From assembly GCF_024648825.1 (NCBI RefSeq), contig NZ_JANBBE010000002.1, positions 620,001 to 684,000 of the forward strand: a DNA stretch of 64,000 bases. The letters are read 5' to 3'. The notes below the pieces were generated by a model, which saw nothing but the letters and a program-made list of their open reading frames with translations, was not told where the DNA came from and did not search any database. The DNA is from Lentzea californiensis (GTDB taxonomy: Bacteria > Actinomycetota > Actinomycetes > Mycobacteriales > Pseudonocardiaceae). Of this stretch, positions 42,996-50,312 are shown piece by piece (the first letter of the stretch is position 1; the number at the start of each line of letters is the position of its first letter). Both the position numbers and the translations under genes were made by a program.

Positions 42996-43961
42996 ATGCG
43001 GTTCGATCACGTCGGCGGTGTCGTGTGTCTCGGCGAGACCATGGTGATGATGGTTCCGGCTGAACCCGGTCCCGTGCATCTGGTGCGAACCTGGCACAGG
43101 GCCGTCGGTGGCGCCGAGTCCAACGTCGCCGTGCACCTGACGCGCCTCGGCGTCCGGTCGTCGTGGGTCAGCGCTGTGGGCGACGACTCGTTCGGGCTGG
43201 CGGTGCTCGACGCGGTGGGCGGCTTCGGCGTCGACGTGTCCCGCGTCCGGATCGACCCGGCGCGCCCGACCGGCCTCTACGTCAAGGAGGCCTCGCCGCA
43301 CGGCAGTCCGGTGCGCTACTACCGGCGCGGCTCGGCGGCCTCGGGCATGGGGCTGGAGATGATCGACCGGCTCGGTCTCGGCGAGGTCGGGCTGGTGCAC
43401 CTCAGCGGGATCACGGCCGCCCTGTCCGACTCGTGCCTCGCGATGATGCGCGAGCTGCTGCGCCGGCCGCGGCACGGGTTCCGGATCTCGTTCGACCTGA
43501 ACTGGCGGCCCGCGCTGTGGACCGAGCGCGACCCGCGCGTGCTGCGGGAGCTCGCCGACATGGCGGACGTCGTGCTGGCGGGCTCCGACGAGGCGGAACT
43601 CGTGTGGGGCACGGGTGACCCCGCCCGGTTGCGGAAGCTGCTGCCCGGCCCGTCGTCGCTCGTGGTCAAGCAGGGGGCGGACGGTGCGACGCTGCTGGAA
43701 GGTGGTGCGTCGTACTTCGAACCGGCGCTGGAAGTCGAGGTCGTGGAACCCGTCGGCGCGGGCGACGCGTTCGCCGCGGGCTTCCTCGCGGCCACCTTGG
43801 CGGGGGAGTCGCCATCGGTGCGGCTGCGCGCCGGGCACCTGCAGGCGGCGACCGCTTTGCTCACCGCCGAGGACGTCGGAGATCCTTTGCCGGACGACGT
43901 GACGGTTCCGCTGCTGCACGCCGACCCGCAGACCTGGGCGTCCGCCCGCCTGGAGGTGTGA
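42996..43961 (+). CDS. PfkB-family sugar kinase, 2-keto-3-deoxygluconate kinase-like, 321 aa
   Basis: A ribokinase-fold kinase. The opening VVCLGETMVMMVP resembles 2-keto-3-deoxygluconate kinases. VGGAESNVAVHLTRLGVRSS is PfkB signature 1. VVEPVGAGDAFAAGFLAATL is signature 2 with the catalytic Asp. It starts the plus-strand arm of the divergent locus and its stop is directly followed by the iclR ATG. If the dehydratase yields 2-keto-3-deoxygluconate, this kinase would make KDPG. The exact substrate is inferred. Confidence 0.85.
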   Translation: MRFDHVGGVVCLGETMVMMVPAEPGPVHLVRTWHRAVGGAESNVAVHLTRLGVRSSWVSAVGDDSFGLAVLDAVGGFGVDVSRVRIDPARPTGLYVKEASPHGSPVRYYRRGSAASGMGLEMIDRLGLGEVGLVHLSGITAALSDSCLAMMRELLRRPRHGFRISFDLNWRPALWTERDPRVLRELADMADVVLAGSDEAELVWGTGDPARLRKLLPGPSSLVVKQGADGATLLEGGASYFEPALEVEVVEPVGAGDAFAAGFLAATLAGESPSVRLRAGHLQAATALLTAEDVGDPLPDDVTVPLLHADPQTWASARLEV

Positions 43962-44708
43962 ATGAGCCAGAGTCTCGACAGAGCGCTCACCCTGGTGAGC
44001 CAGCTCGCGACGGGCCCGAAGACGCTGGACGAGCTGTCCGGTGTGATCGGCGTCCACAAGTCCACGACGCTGCGGTTGCTGCGCACGCTCGAGTCGCACC
44101 GCTTCGTGCAGCGCGACGGCGTGCACCACTACCGCCTCGGCACGGCGCTGTTCGACCTCGCCAACCGAGCCCTGGAGGAACGCGACGTCCGCCGCGCCGC
44201 CGAGCCCGCGTTGCGCGACCTCAACTCCCGTCTCGGCCACACCGTCCACCTCGCGTCCTACGAGGACGGTGAGGTGATCTACATCGACAAGTACGAGTCC
44301 AGGCACCAGATGCGCATGTACTCGCGCATCGGGCGCCGCGCACCGTTGCACTGCACGGCCGTGGCGAAGATCCTGCTGGCCGACCTGCCGGGGCCAACGC
44401 TGCAGAAGGTGGTGTCCGGCATGGAGTTCCCGCGCCTGACCGAGAACACCATCCTCGGCCCGGCCGCGTACTTCGCCGAACTGGACCGCGTGCGCGCCCA
44501 GGGTTACGCCGTCGACAACTCCGAGCACGAGGACTTCATCCACTGCATCGCCGCCCCGATCAAGGGCGCGCGGGGCGAGGTGCTCGCGGCCGTGTCGATG
44601 TCGGTGCCGAAGGTGCTGCTCGACTACGACGGCCTGCTCTCGCACCTGCCGGACCTGCTCGCCACCGCCGAAGCTGCATCAGTCGAATGCGGTTATGTTC
44701 CAAGATAA
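43962..44708 (+). CDS. IclR-family transcriptional regulator, 248 aa
   Basis: N-terminal winged helix: ALTLVSQLATGPKTLDELSG, then VHKSTTLRLLRTLESHRFV. The C-terminal IclR effector domain has HLASYEDGEVIYIDKYESRH and RAPLHCTAVAKILLADL, and ends DNSEHEDFIHCIAAPIKG, with the conserved Cys and Gly context. It starts right after the kinase stop, with GGAGGTG as ribosome site. It is the likely controller of both arms of the catabolic locus and probably binds the keto-sugar acid or its precursor. Confidence 0.9.
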   Translation: MSQSLDRALTLVSQLATGPKTLDELSGVIGVHKSTTLRLLRTLESHRFVQRDGVHHYRLGTALFDLANRALEERDVRRAAEPALRDLNSRLGHTVHLASYEDGEVIYIDKYESRHQMRMYSRIGRRAPLHCTAVAKILLADLPGPTLQKVVSGMEFPRLTENTILGPAAYFAELDRVRAQGYAVDNSEHEDFIHCIAAPIKGARGEVLAAVSMSVPKVLLDYDGLLSHLPDLLATAEAASVECGYVPR

Positions 44709-44719
44709 GGGGAATTACG

Positions 44720-45100
44720 TTGTCCAAGGTTGAGATCAAGACCGCTGACGCTCCGCAGCCGGTGGCCCGCTTCTCGCAGGGTGTGCGCAAGGGCAACATC
44801 CTGCAGGTGGCCGGACAGGTCGCGTTCGACCCGAAGTCGGGCGAGATCGTCGGCACCACCGTCGCCGAGCAGACGCGCCAGACGTTCGCGAACCTGCACG
44901 CCGTCCTCGCCGCCGGTGGCGCGTCCATCGACGACGTCGTGATGATCCGCGTCTACCTCACCGACACCGCGCACTTCGCGGAGCTGAACGAGGTCTACGG
45001 CGAGTTCGTCACCGACCCGGCACCCGCCCGCACGACCGTCTACGTAGGACTCCCGGCCGGTCTGCTCGTGGAGATCGACGCGCTGGCCGTCGTCGACTGA
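44720..45100 (+). CDS. RidA-family enamine/imine deaminase, 126 aa
   Basis: A RidA (YjgF/YER057c/UK114) protein that hydrolyses reactive enamines and imines released by PLP dehydratases. Visible motifs: GVRKGNILQVAGQVAFDPKS, TRQTFANLHAVLAAGGAS and DVVMIRVYLTDTAHFAELN. The end PARTTVYVGLPAGLLVEIDA carries the conserved Arg and Glu. The start is TTG 44720, preceded by AAGGGG; an earlier ATG overlaps iclR. Its presence supports ammonia elimination by the neighbouring dehydratase. Confidence 0.88.
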   Translation: MSKVEIKTADAPQPVARFSQGVRKGNILQVAGQVAFDPKSGEIVGTTVAEQTRQTFANLHAVLAAGGASIDDVVMIRVYLTDTAHFAELNEVYGEFVTDPAPARTTVYVGLPAGLLVEIDALAVVD

Positions 45101-45115
45101 TCGTCGGTGTGGAAG

Positions 45116-45145
45116 CGGCCCCGGCGGAGCGATCCGCCGGGGCCG
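45116..45145 (+). terminator. Terminator hairpin after ridA
   Basis: Perfect 13-bp arms (CGGCCCCGGCGGA; TCCGCCGGGGCCG) with loop GCGA, 15 nt after the ridA stop. Confidence 0.8.
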
Positions 45146-45292
45146 TTGCCGTGCTGCCGGCTCAGCGCCGGGGAGCGGCTCACCGAGGAGCGCCCACGTT
45201 GTGGTGGCACCGCTGAAGGACGGGCCGTGCTGAGGGAGCGAGCGGCACCCGCTCCCTGGGACGTGCACGCCTCGCATGGCACGATCCGCACC

Positions 45293-45883
45293 ATGAAGTG
45301 GTACGCGGACAGACCGGCGAGGTTCACGCGTCAGTTGGTGGCCGACCTCCTCGCTGTCGGCTGGGTCGGGCTCTGGATCTGGGTGGCCACCACCGTCCAC
45401 GACTGGGTCCTGGAACTCAGGGCCCCGGGAGACGGCCTGGTCAACGCGGGCGGCGACATCCGCGACGTCTTCACCAACGCGGCAGCCAAAGCCAGGGGTG
45501 TGCCCTTCGTGGGCGAGGACCTGGCGGGTGCGCTGGGCAACGGCACCAAGGCCGGCGAAACCCTGACCAGCGCGGGCAACGCGCAGATCAGCGTGGTCCA
45601 GGACAGTGCTTTCTGGCTTGCCACCGCCATCGTTGTCATCCCGGTCCTGTTCCTGCTCATCACCTGGCTGCCGGTCCGCCTGCGGTACGCGCGCAAGGCG
45701 GCGAACACCGCACGGCTGCGCGGCATGCCCGACCTGCTGGCCCTGAGAGCGCTCACAAGCCTCAGCCCCCGGCAGTTGAGCAAGTTCGACGGTGACCCGG
45801 CCGTGGCGTGGCGGACGGGGGACACGGACGTGATCGACGAGCTGGCGCGGCGTCAGCTGGCCTCGGTGGGGGTGAAGGCATGA
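45293..45883 (+). CDS. Two-pass membrane protein, 196 aa
   Basis: ATG 45293 (an upstream open frame reads as noise). The product has a first hydrophobic segment (LVADLLAVGWVGLWIWVATT) and a second (FWLATAIVVIPVLFLLITWL). An Ala/Gly-rich extracytoplasmic loop lies between them, and a cytoplasmic end follows with LRGMPDLLALRALTSLSPRQ. Its stop overlaps the ATG of the next gene. Similar proteins occur in other actinomycetes without known function. The overlap suggests that the two membrane proteins act together. Confidence 0.7.
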   Translation: MKWYADRPARFTRQLVADLLAVGWVGLWIWVATTVHDWVLELRAPGDGLVNAGGDIRDVFTNAAAKARGVPFVGEDLAGALGNGTKAGETLTSAGNAQISVVQDSAFWLATAIVVIPVLFLLITWLPVRLRYARKAANTARLRGMPDLLALRALTSLSPRQLSKFDGDPAVAWRTGDTDVIDELARRQLASVGVKA

Positions 45884-46536
45884 TCGCGATCGCTGTGATC
45901 GCCGCGGTGGTGGCGATGTGCGCCATGGCCGTCGCACTGTGGCAGGCGCGCGAGGCAAAGCACGCGCAGACGGCCGCGCAGGAGGCGCAGAACGCCGCGG
46001 GCAGGGCCCAGGAGGAGGCGCAGGCCGCGCGCAAGGCCGTTGAGCAGGCCACGGCCAGTGCGTTCCAGGCCAAGAACGCCACCGAGGAGGCCAAGAAGGC
46101 GGCGATGAAGGCCGAGGAGGCCGTGGGGAAGGCCGCCGAAGAGGCCGCGGCGTCCCGGATGCTGGCGGACGAAGCGCAGTTCACCGCGCAGCAGGCGACG
46201 GCGCAGATCAACGAGATCACCGAGCTCATCGCGGTCGAGCGCAGCAAGCGGGGCATGCCGACGTTCGCGATCACGCCCGGCGCGCCGGACGAGTTTCGGC
46301 TCAGCTACTTCGGCGGGCCCGCCGTCATCGAGCAGCTCACCGTGTCGGTGGTGCCGGGATCACGGGTGCTCGGGCTCTCGCAGTACGACGAACCGCCCGC
46401 CGAGCACCTCGAGCTCGGGCCGCTCCACAACGGCTCCGCCATCACCTTCCGGGCCGCCACCGGACAACGGTCCAGTGCGGTCTTCCAGGTCAGGGCGGAG
46501 CCGTGGGAGCCGGTCGTCGTGCGAGCGGATCAGTAG
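45880..46536 (+). CDS. Membrane-anchored coiled-coil protein, 218 aa
   Basis: ATG 45880 overlaps the previous stop (ATGA). One N-terminal membrane segment (AIAVIAAVVAMCAMAVALW) is followed by an Ala/Glu/Lys-rich coiled coil of about 100 residues (QTAAQEAQNAAGRAQEEAQA style heptads). A small beta-rich domain ends the protein (FRLSYFGGPAVIEQLTVSVV, then SSAVFQVRAEPWEPV). The layout suggests a protein that reaches away from the membrane. Function unknown. Confidence 0.7.
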   Translation: MIAIAVIAAVVAMCAMAVALWQAREAKHAQTAAQEAQNAAGRAQEEAQAARKAVEQATASAFQAKNATEEAKKAAMKAEEAVGKAAEEAAASRMLADEAQFTAQQATAQINEITELIAVERSKRGMPTFAITPGAPDEFRLSYFGGPAVIEQLTVSVVPGSRVLGLSQYDEPPAEHLELGPLHNGSAITFRAATGQRSSAVFQVRAEPWEPVVVRADQ

Positions 46537-46871
46537 ACGGGACCGGTGAACTTCTCGCCGGGGCCCTGGCCGGGCTCGTCGGGCACGGCCGAGGCCTCGC
46601 GGAACGCGCGCTGCACCGACTGCAGGCCGTCCTTCAGCGGGGCGGCGTGCGGGCCGAGGTACTCGGAGGTCGCCGTGACCAGGCCGGCGAGGCCGGTGAT
46701 CAGGCGGCGGGCCTCGTCGAGGTCGCGGCGCGGGGAGTTGTCGGGGTCCGGGTCGGCGAGGCCCAGGCGCTCCGCGGCGGCGGACAGCAGCATCACCGCG
46801 GCCCGGCTGATCACCTCGATGCTGGGGACATCGCCCAGGTCACGGATGCTGTCTTCAAGCGGATCGGTCAC
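46530..46871 (-). CDS. DUF1844 domain protein, 113 aa
   Basis: A small conserved actinobacterial protein beside infC. VPSIEVISRAAVMLLSAAAE and LDEARRLITGLAGLVTATS form the DUF1844 core. GTG 46871 gives the usual length; a longer frame upstream is not conserved in type. It is convergent with the coiled-coil protein gene, overlapping its stop by 7 nt, and divergent from infC. No function is established. Confidence 0.8.
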   Translation of the reverse strand: MTDPLEDSIRDLGDVPSIEVISRAAVMLLSAAAERLGLADPDPDNSPRRDLDEARRLITGLAGLVTATSEYLGPHAAPLKDGLQSVQRAFREASAVPDEPGQGPGEKFTGPVY

Positions 46872-46928
46872 GCCCCATTCAAGCAAGCCGCCGGGGAGGG
46901 CCTGCGTCACAGGCCCGCGATGCGGGGG

Positions 46929-46954
46929 TTGACAAGAGCGTCTGCTAGTATTTC
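46929..46954 (+). promoter_or_regulatory. Possible promoter of the infC operon
   Basis: TTGACA (46929-46934) is followed by an A/T-rich TAGTATTT, with TATTTC 14 nt downstream. Spacing is short for a sigma-70-type promoter, so the call is tentative, but it lies at the right distance before the leader of infC. Confidence 0.4.
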
Positions 46955-47101
46955 GGACGCGACCAGCTCTCGTTAGTGCGAGAGCGGCAAGTGGAGCCCC
47001 GCTCCCACCCGCGTTCACCGCTTCTTGAGGTGGCCGGGTCCGGTCCTCCAGGCGACAGGCACACGGGTGCTGGTTGTTCTGAGGTGCGATCGGTCGGAAG
47101 C

Positions 47102-47142
47102 GGGCCCCTTCACCGGGAGACGGTGACGGGGCTCTTGTTTTT
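47102..47142 (+). terminator. Leader hairpin with T-run before infC (attenuator candidate)
   Basis: GGCCCCTTCACC pairs with GGTGACGGGGCTC (one mismatch), followed by CTTGTTTTT, 27 nt before the infC ATG. This is an intrinsic-terminator shape inside the infC leader. It suggests attenuation of infC-rpmI-rplT, as known for L20-regulated leaders in other bacteria; no such family member is claimed here. Confidence 0.6.
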
Positions 47143-47169
47143 GGCGCAACCGAGTCTCAAAGGACGTGA

Positions 47170-47781
47170 ATGACAAGTCCCTCGAACCGCGGTGCACCCG
47201 TCAGCACCGAGCCGCGCATCAACGACCGCATCCGGGTGCCGGAAGTTCGTCTGGTCGGGCCGAATGGTGAGCAGGTCGGGATCGTTCGCATCGAGGACGC
47301 GCTCCGACTCGCGCAGGAAGCGGATCTCGACCTCGTCGAGGTCGCCGCTCAGGCTCGCCCGCCGGTCTGCAAGCTCATGGACTACGGCAAGTTCAAGTAC
47401 GAGACCGCGCAGAAGGCTCGCGAGTCGCGTCGGAACCAGCAGCTGACGGTCATCAAGGAGCAGAAGCTCCGCCCGAAGATCGACCCGCACGACTACCTGA
47501 CGAAGAAGGGCCACGTGGCCCGCTTCCTCTCGCACGGGAACAAGGTCAAGGTGACCATCATGTTCCGCGGTCGCGAGCAGTCGCGCCCCGAACTCGGGTA
47601 CAGGCTTCTGCAGAAGCTGGCGGAGGACGTCGCGGAGCTCGGCTTCGTCGAGTCGAACCCCAAGCAGGACGGTCGCAACATGATCATGGTGTTGGCGCCG
47701 CACAAGAACATCAAGCCGCGCGTGGTCAAGCAGGACGACGACGCGACCGAGGCGGACGACACCGCTTCGGAAGAGGCATAG
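47170..47781 (+). CDS. infC: Translation initiation factor IF-3
   Basis: IF-3 keeps the 30S subunit free and checks initiator codons. The N-domain begins [20 protein letters not shown], then [18 protein letters not shown]. The linker and C-domain have [18 protein letters not shown] and [21 protein letters not shown] short acidic tail (about 20 residues, rich in Asp and Glu) is common in actinobacteria. Together with rpmI and rplT it forms the standard infC operon. Confidence 0.96.
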   Translation: MTSPSNRGAPVSTEPRINDRIRVPEVRLVGPNGEQVGIVRIEDALRLAQEADLDLVEVAAQARPPVCKLMDYGKFKYETAQKARESRRNQQLTVIKEQKLRPKIDPHDYLTKKGHVARFLSHGNKVKVTIMFRGREQSRPELGYRLLQKLAEDVAELGFVESNPKQDGRNMIMVLAPHKNIKPRVVKQDDDATEADDTASEEA

Positions 47782-47831
47782 GACGCACGCCCGCCCCCGA
47801 TCCCGGTGGGTAGCACGAGACGAGGACGGAA

Positions 47832-48026
47832 ATGCCGAAGAACAAGACGCACAGCGGGACCTCGAAGCGCTTCAAGGTCACGGGCAGCGGCAAGATCCTC
47901 CGGGAGAAGGCCGGCAAGCGCCATATCCTGGAGAAGAAGTCCAGCAAGGTGACGCGTCGCATGAGCGGCACCGCGGTCGTGTCGGACCACGACGCCCCGC
48001 GCATCAAGAAGCTGCTCGGTCTCTGA
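47832..48026 (+). CDS. rpmI: 50S ribosomal protein L35
   Basis: A basic 64-residue protein. [20 protein letters not shown] is the L35 signature, followed by [20 protein letters not shown]. Standard length, between infC and rplT. Confidence 0.97.
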   Translation: MPKNKTHSGTSKRFKVTGSGKILREKAGKRHILEKKSSKVTRRMSGTAVVSDHDAPRIKKLLGL

Positions 48027-48117
48027 CCCGCTTCGACACCCCTTAGCTAACTCGGGAACCGTTAGCGCCGAACATTCCGGCGAACTCCGGTTCCCATGAG
48101 ATCGACAGGATGTACCC

Positions 48118-48507
48118 GTGGCACGCGTCAAGCGGGCTGTAAACGCCCAGAAGAAGCGTCGTACCGTTCTCGAACTGGCCAGCGGTTACCGCGGCCAGCG
48201 CTCGAGGCTGTACCGCAAGGCCAAGGAGCAGGTGCTCCACTCGCTCAACTACGCGTACCGCGACCGCCGTGCGCGCAAGGGCGACTTCCGCAAGCTGTGG
48301 ATCCAGCGCATCAACGCTGCTTCCCGTGCGAACGGCATGACCTACAACCGCCTCATCCAGGGCCTGCGCCTGGGCGGTGTCGAGGTCGACCGCAAGATCC
48401 TCGCGGACCTCGCCGTCCACGACGCCACCGCCTTCACGGCGCTCGTCGAGATCGCCCGCAAGGCGCTCCCGGCCGACGTGAACGCTCCTGCCGGGGACCA
48501 GGCCTGA
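48118..48507 (+). CDS. rplT: 50S ribosomal protein L20
   Basis: A 129-residue basic protein with the L20 signature [20 protein letters not shown], then [20 protein letters not shown] and [20 protein letters not shown]. It starts at GTG 48118. L20 assembles early into 23S rRNA and in many bacteria represses its own operon at the leader RNA. Confidence 0.97.
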   Translation: MARVKRAVNAQKKRRTVLELASGYRGQRSRLYRKAKEQVLHSLNYAYRDRRARKGDFRKLWIQRINAASRANGMTYNRLIQGLRLGGVEVDRKILADLAVHDATAFTALVEIARKALPADVNAPAGDQA

Positions 48508-49346
48508 GCCAGCACCCTCGCGACAGCAACCGACCCGAGGCAGATCCGTTCACCGAACGGACACCTCGGGTCGTTGCTGCTCGCCACCTGACCCGCCGCC
48601 AGGGCCGCGACAAGGCAGGTCGCTTCCTCGTCGAGGGCGCCCAGGCCGTGCGCGAGGCACTCGCCTGGCAGGGCGGCGAGGTGCACGAACTCTTCGTCAC
48701 GGCGCCGGCCGCGGAACGCAACACCGAACTGCTCCAGAGCGCCTCCGAGCGGGGCATCCGGATCAGCGAGGTCACCGTCAAGGCCGCCGAGTCGCTGTCG
48801 GAAACCGTGACGCCCCAAGGCATCGTCGCCGTGTGCGACGCGGTCCCGCAGTCGCTCGAAGCCGCGCTGCAGGGCACCCCACGGCTCGTCGCCGTGCTCC
48901 ACGGCGTCTCCGACCCCGGCAACGCGGGCACCGTCACGCGCGTGGCCGACGCTGCCGGAGCGGACGCGGTGATCTTCGCGGGCGACACGGTCGACCCGCA
49001 CAACGGCAAGTGCGTGCGCGCCTCCACCGGCTCGCTCTTCCACCTGCCGATCGCCCGTTCCCGCGACGCCGACGAGGTCTTCGCCGCCTGCCGCCAGGCC
49101 GGGCTGAGGCTCGTGGCCGCCGACGGCTACGCGAAGCAGGACCTGGTCGAGGCATCGGCGAACGGCGAACTCGAGCAGCCCACCGCGTGGGTCTTCGGCA
49201 GCGAGGCGCACGGCCTGCCCGACGACGTCATCGCGAAGCTGGACACCTCGCTGAAGGTGCCGCTGTACGGCGCCGCCGAGAGCCTGAACCTCGCGACGGC
49301 CGCCGCGGTGTGCCTCTACGCCTCCGCGCGGGACCAGCGGAATTGA
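48504..49346 (+). CDS. TrmH/SpoU-family RNA 2'-O-methyltransferase, apparent CTG start, 280 aa
   Basis: A SpoU methyltransferase for rRNA or tRNA. The N-terminal substrate-binding domain has [20 protein letters not shown] and GAQAVREAL. Motif 1 is [20 protein letters not shown], motif 2 is [13 protein letters not shown] and motif 3 is [18 protein letters not shown], which together form the knot. No ATG, GTG or TTG lies between the rplT stop and the conserved domain. CTG 48504, overlapping that stop (CTGA), would give MSQHPRDS.... The frame upstream is only rplT read out of phase. Translation coupling from rplT is therefore likely. Confidence 0.88.
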   Translation: MSQHPRDSNRPEADPFTERTPRVVAARHLTRRQGRDKAGRFLVEGAQAVREALAWQGGEVHELFVTAPAAERNTELLQSASERGIRISEVTVKAAESLSETVTPQGIVAVCDAVPQSLEAALQGTPRLVAVLHGVSDPGNAGTVTRVADAAGADAVIFAGDTVDPHNGKCVRASTGSLFHLPIARSRDADEVFAACRQAGLRLVAADGYAKQDLVEASANGELEQPTAWVFGSEAHGLPDDVIAKLDTSLKVPLYGAAESLNLATAAAVCLYASARDQRN

Positions 49347-49374
49347 GCTGACGGACGCCGGGCGCGCCGCTACT

Positions 49375-50262
49375 GTGCGCCCCGTGCGCGAACCAGAGAT
49401 CGAAGTCCTGTGCTCCCAGCTCGCCTCCTACTACGTCTTCCCGGACACGGCCAACGAGATCGCGAAGGTCGTCCGGGCCCGTCTCGACGAGGGTGCGTAC
49501 TCCGATGTGGACGATGAGGAGTTCGCGGCCAGGGTGACCGCGGACCTGCAGAGCGTCAACGGCGACAAGCACCTCCGCCTGCTCTACAGCGCCGAAGAGG
49601 TCCCCGAGACCGGCCAGGAGTCGGCCTGGGACCCGGTGGCCTACAAGAAGGAAGCCGAGCTCGACGCGTTCGGCATCCACCGGATCGAGCGGCTCGAAGG
49701 CAACGTCGGCCTGCTCGAGATCCGCCTGCTGCACGACGCCGAGATCGCCACGCCGGCCTACGTCGCCGCGATGAACCTCGTCGCGCACACGAACGCGTTG
49801 ATCCTCGACCTGCGTGAGAACCGCGGTGGCGACCCGCACACGGTCGCGTTGATCTGCAGCTACCTGTTCGACGAACCCGTGCACCTCAACGACATCTACA
49901 ACCGTCCTGAAGACTCCACCCACCAGTTCTGGACGCTGCCGCACGTGCCGGGCCCGAAGTTCGGCGGCACGAAGCCCGTCTACGTCCTCACCAGCGCCCG
50001 CACGTTCTCCGGTGGGGAGGAACTGAGCTACAACCTCCAGCAGAACGAGCGCGCCACCCTCATCGGCGAGACCACCAGGGGCGGCGCCCACCCCGGCGAC
50101 CGCTACCGGGTCGGCCCGCACCTCAAGTCCGCGGTTCCCAACGGCCGCGCCGTCAACCCGATCTCCGGCACCAACTGGGAGGGCGTCGGAGTGGTCCCGC
50201 ACATCGAGGTGCCCGCCGAGAAGGCGTTCGAGGTCGCCTACGAGAAGGCATTGTCTTGTTGA
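49375..50262 (+). CDS. S41-family peptidase-like protein, 295 aa
   Basis: A C-terminal-processing-protease/IRBP-like protein. SYYVFPDTANEIAKVVRARL is the N-terminal helical part, DLQSVNGDKHLRLLYSAEEV follows, and ALILDLRENRGGDPHTVALI is the conserved core. The catalytic Ser is in TSARTFSGGEELSYNL, and RATLIGETTRGGAHPGD carries the usual Gly-rich segment. No PDZ domain and no signal peptide are visible. GTG 49375 (or 49384) starts it. It is convergent with the TPR gene; a palindromic element lies between the stops. Confidence 0.8.
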   Translation: MRPVREPEIEVLCSQLASYYVFPDTANEIAKVVRARLDEGAYSDVDDEEFAARVTADLQSVNGDKHLRLLYSAEEVPETGQESAWDPVAYKKEAELDAFGIHRIERLEGNVGLLEIRLLHDAEIATPAYVAAMNLVAHTNALILDLRENRGGDPHTVALICSYLFDEPVHLNDIYNRPEDSTHQFWTLPHVPGPKFGGTKPVYVLTSARTFSGGEELSYNLQQNERATLIGETTRGGAHPGDRYRVGPHLKSAVPNGRAVNPISGTNWEGVGVVPHIEVPAEKAFEVAYEKALSC

Positions 50263-50312
50263 TGAGGGGAACTTTCATAAACCTGAGGTTTATGAAAGCT
50301 CCCCTCATCAAC
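50258..50312. repeat. 55-bp palindromic element, copy 1 (bidirectional terminator)
   Basis: Inverted arms of 25 nt with one mismatch (starting GTTGATGAGGGG, ending CCCCTCATCAAC) around a 5-nt loop. It begins within the S41 gene's last codons and ends at the stop codon of the convergent TPR gene, so it works as a terminator for both. A second copy of equal length lies at 59505-59559. Confidence 0.8.
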
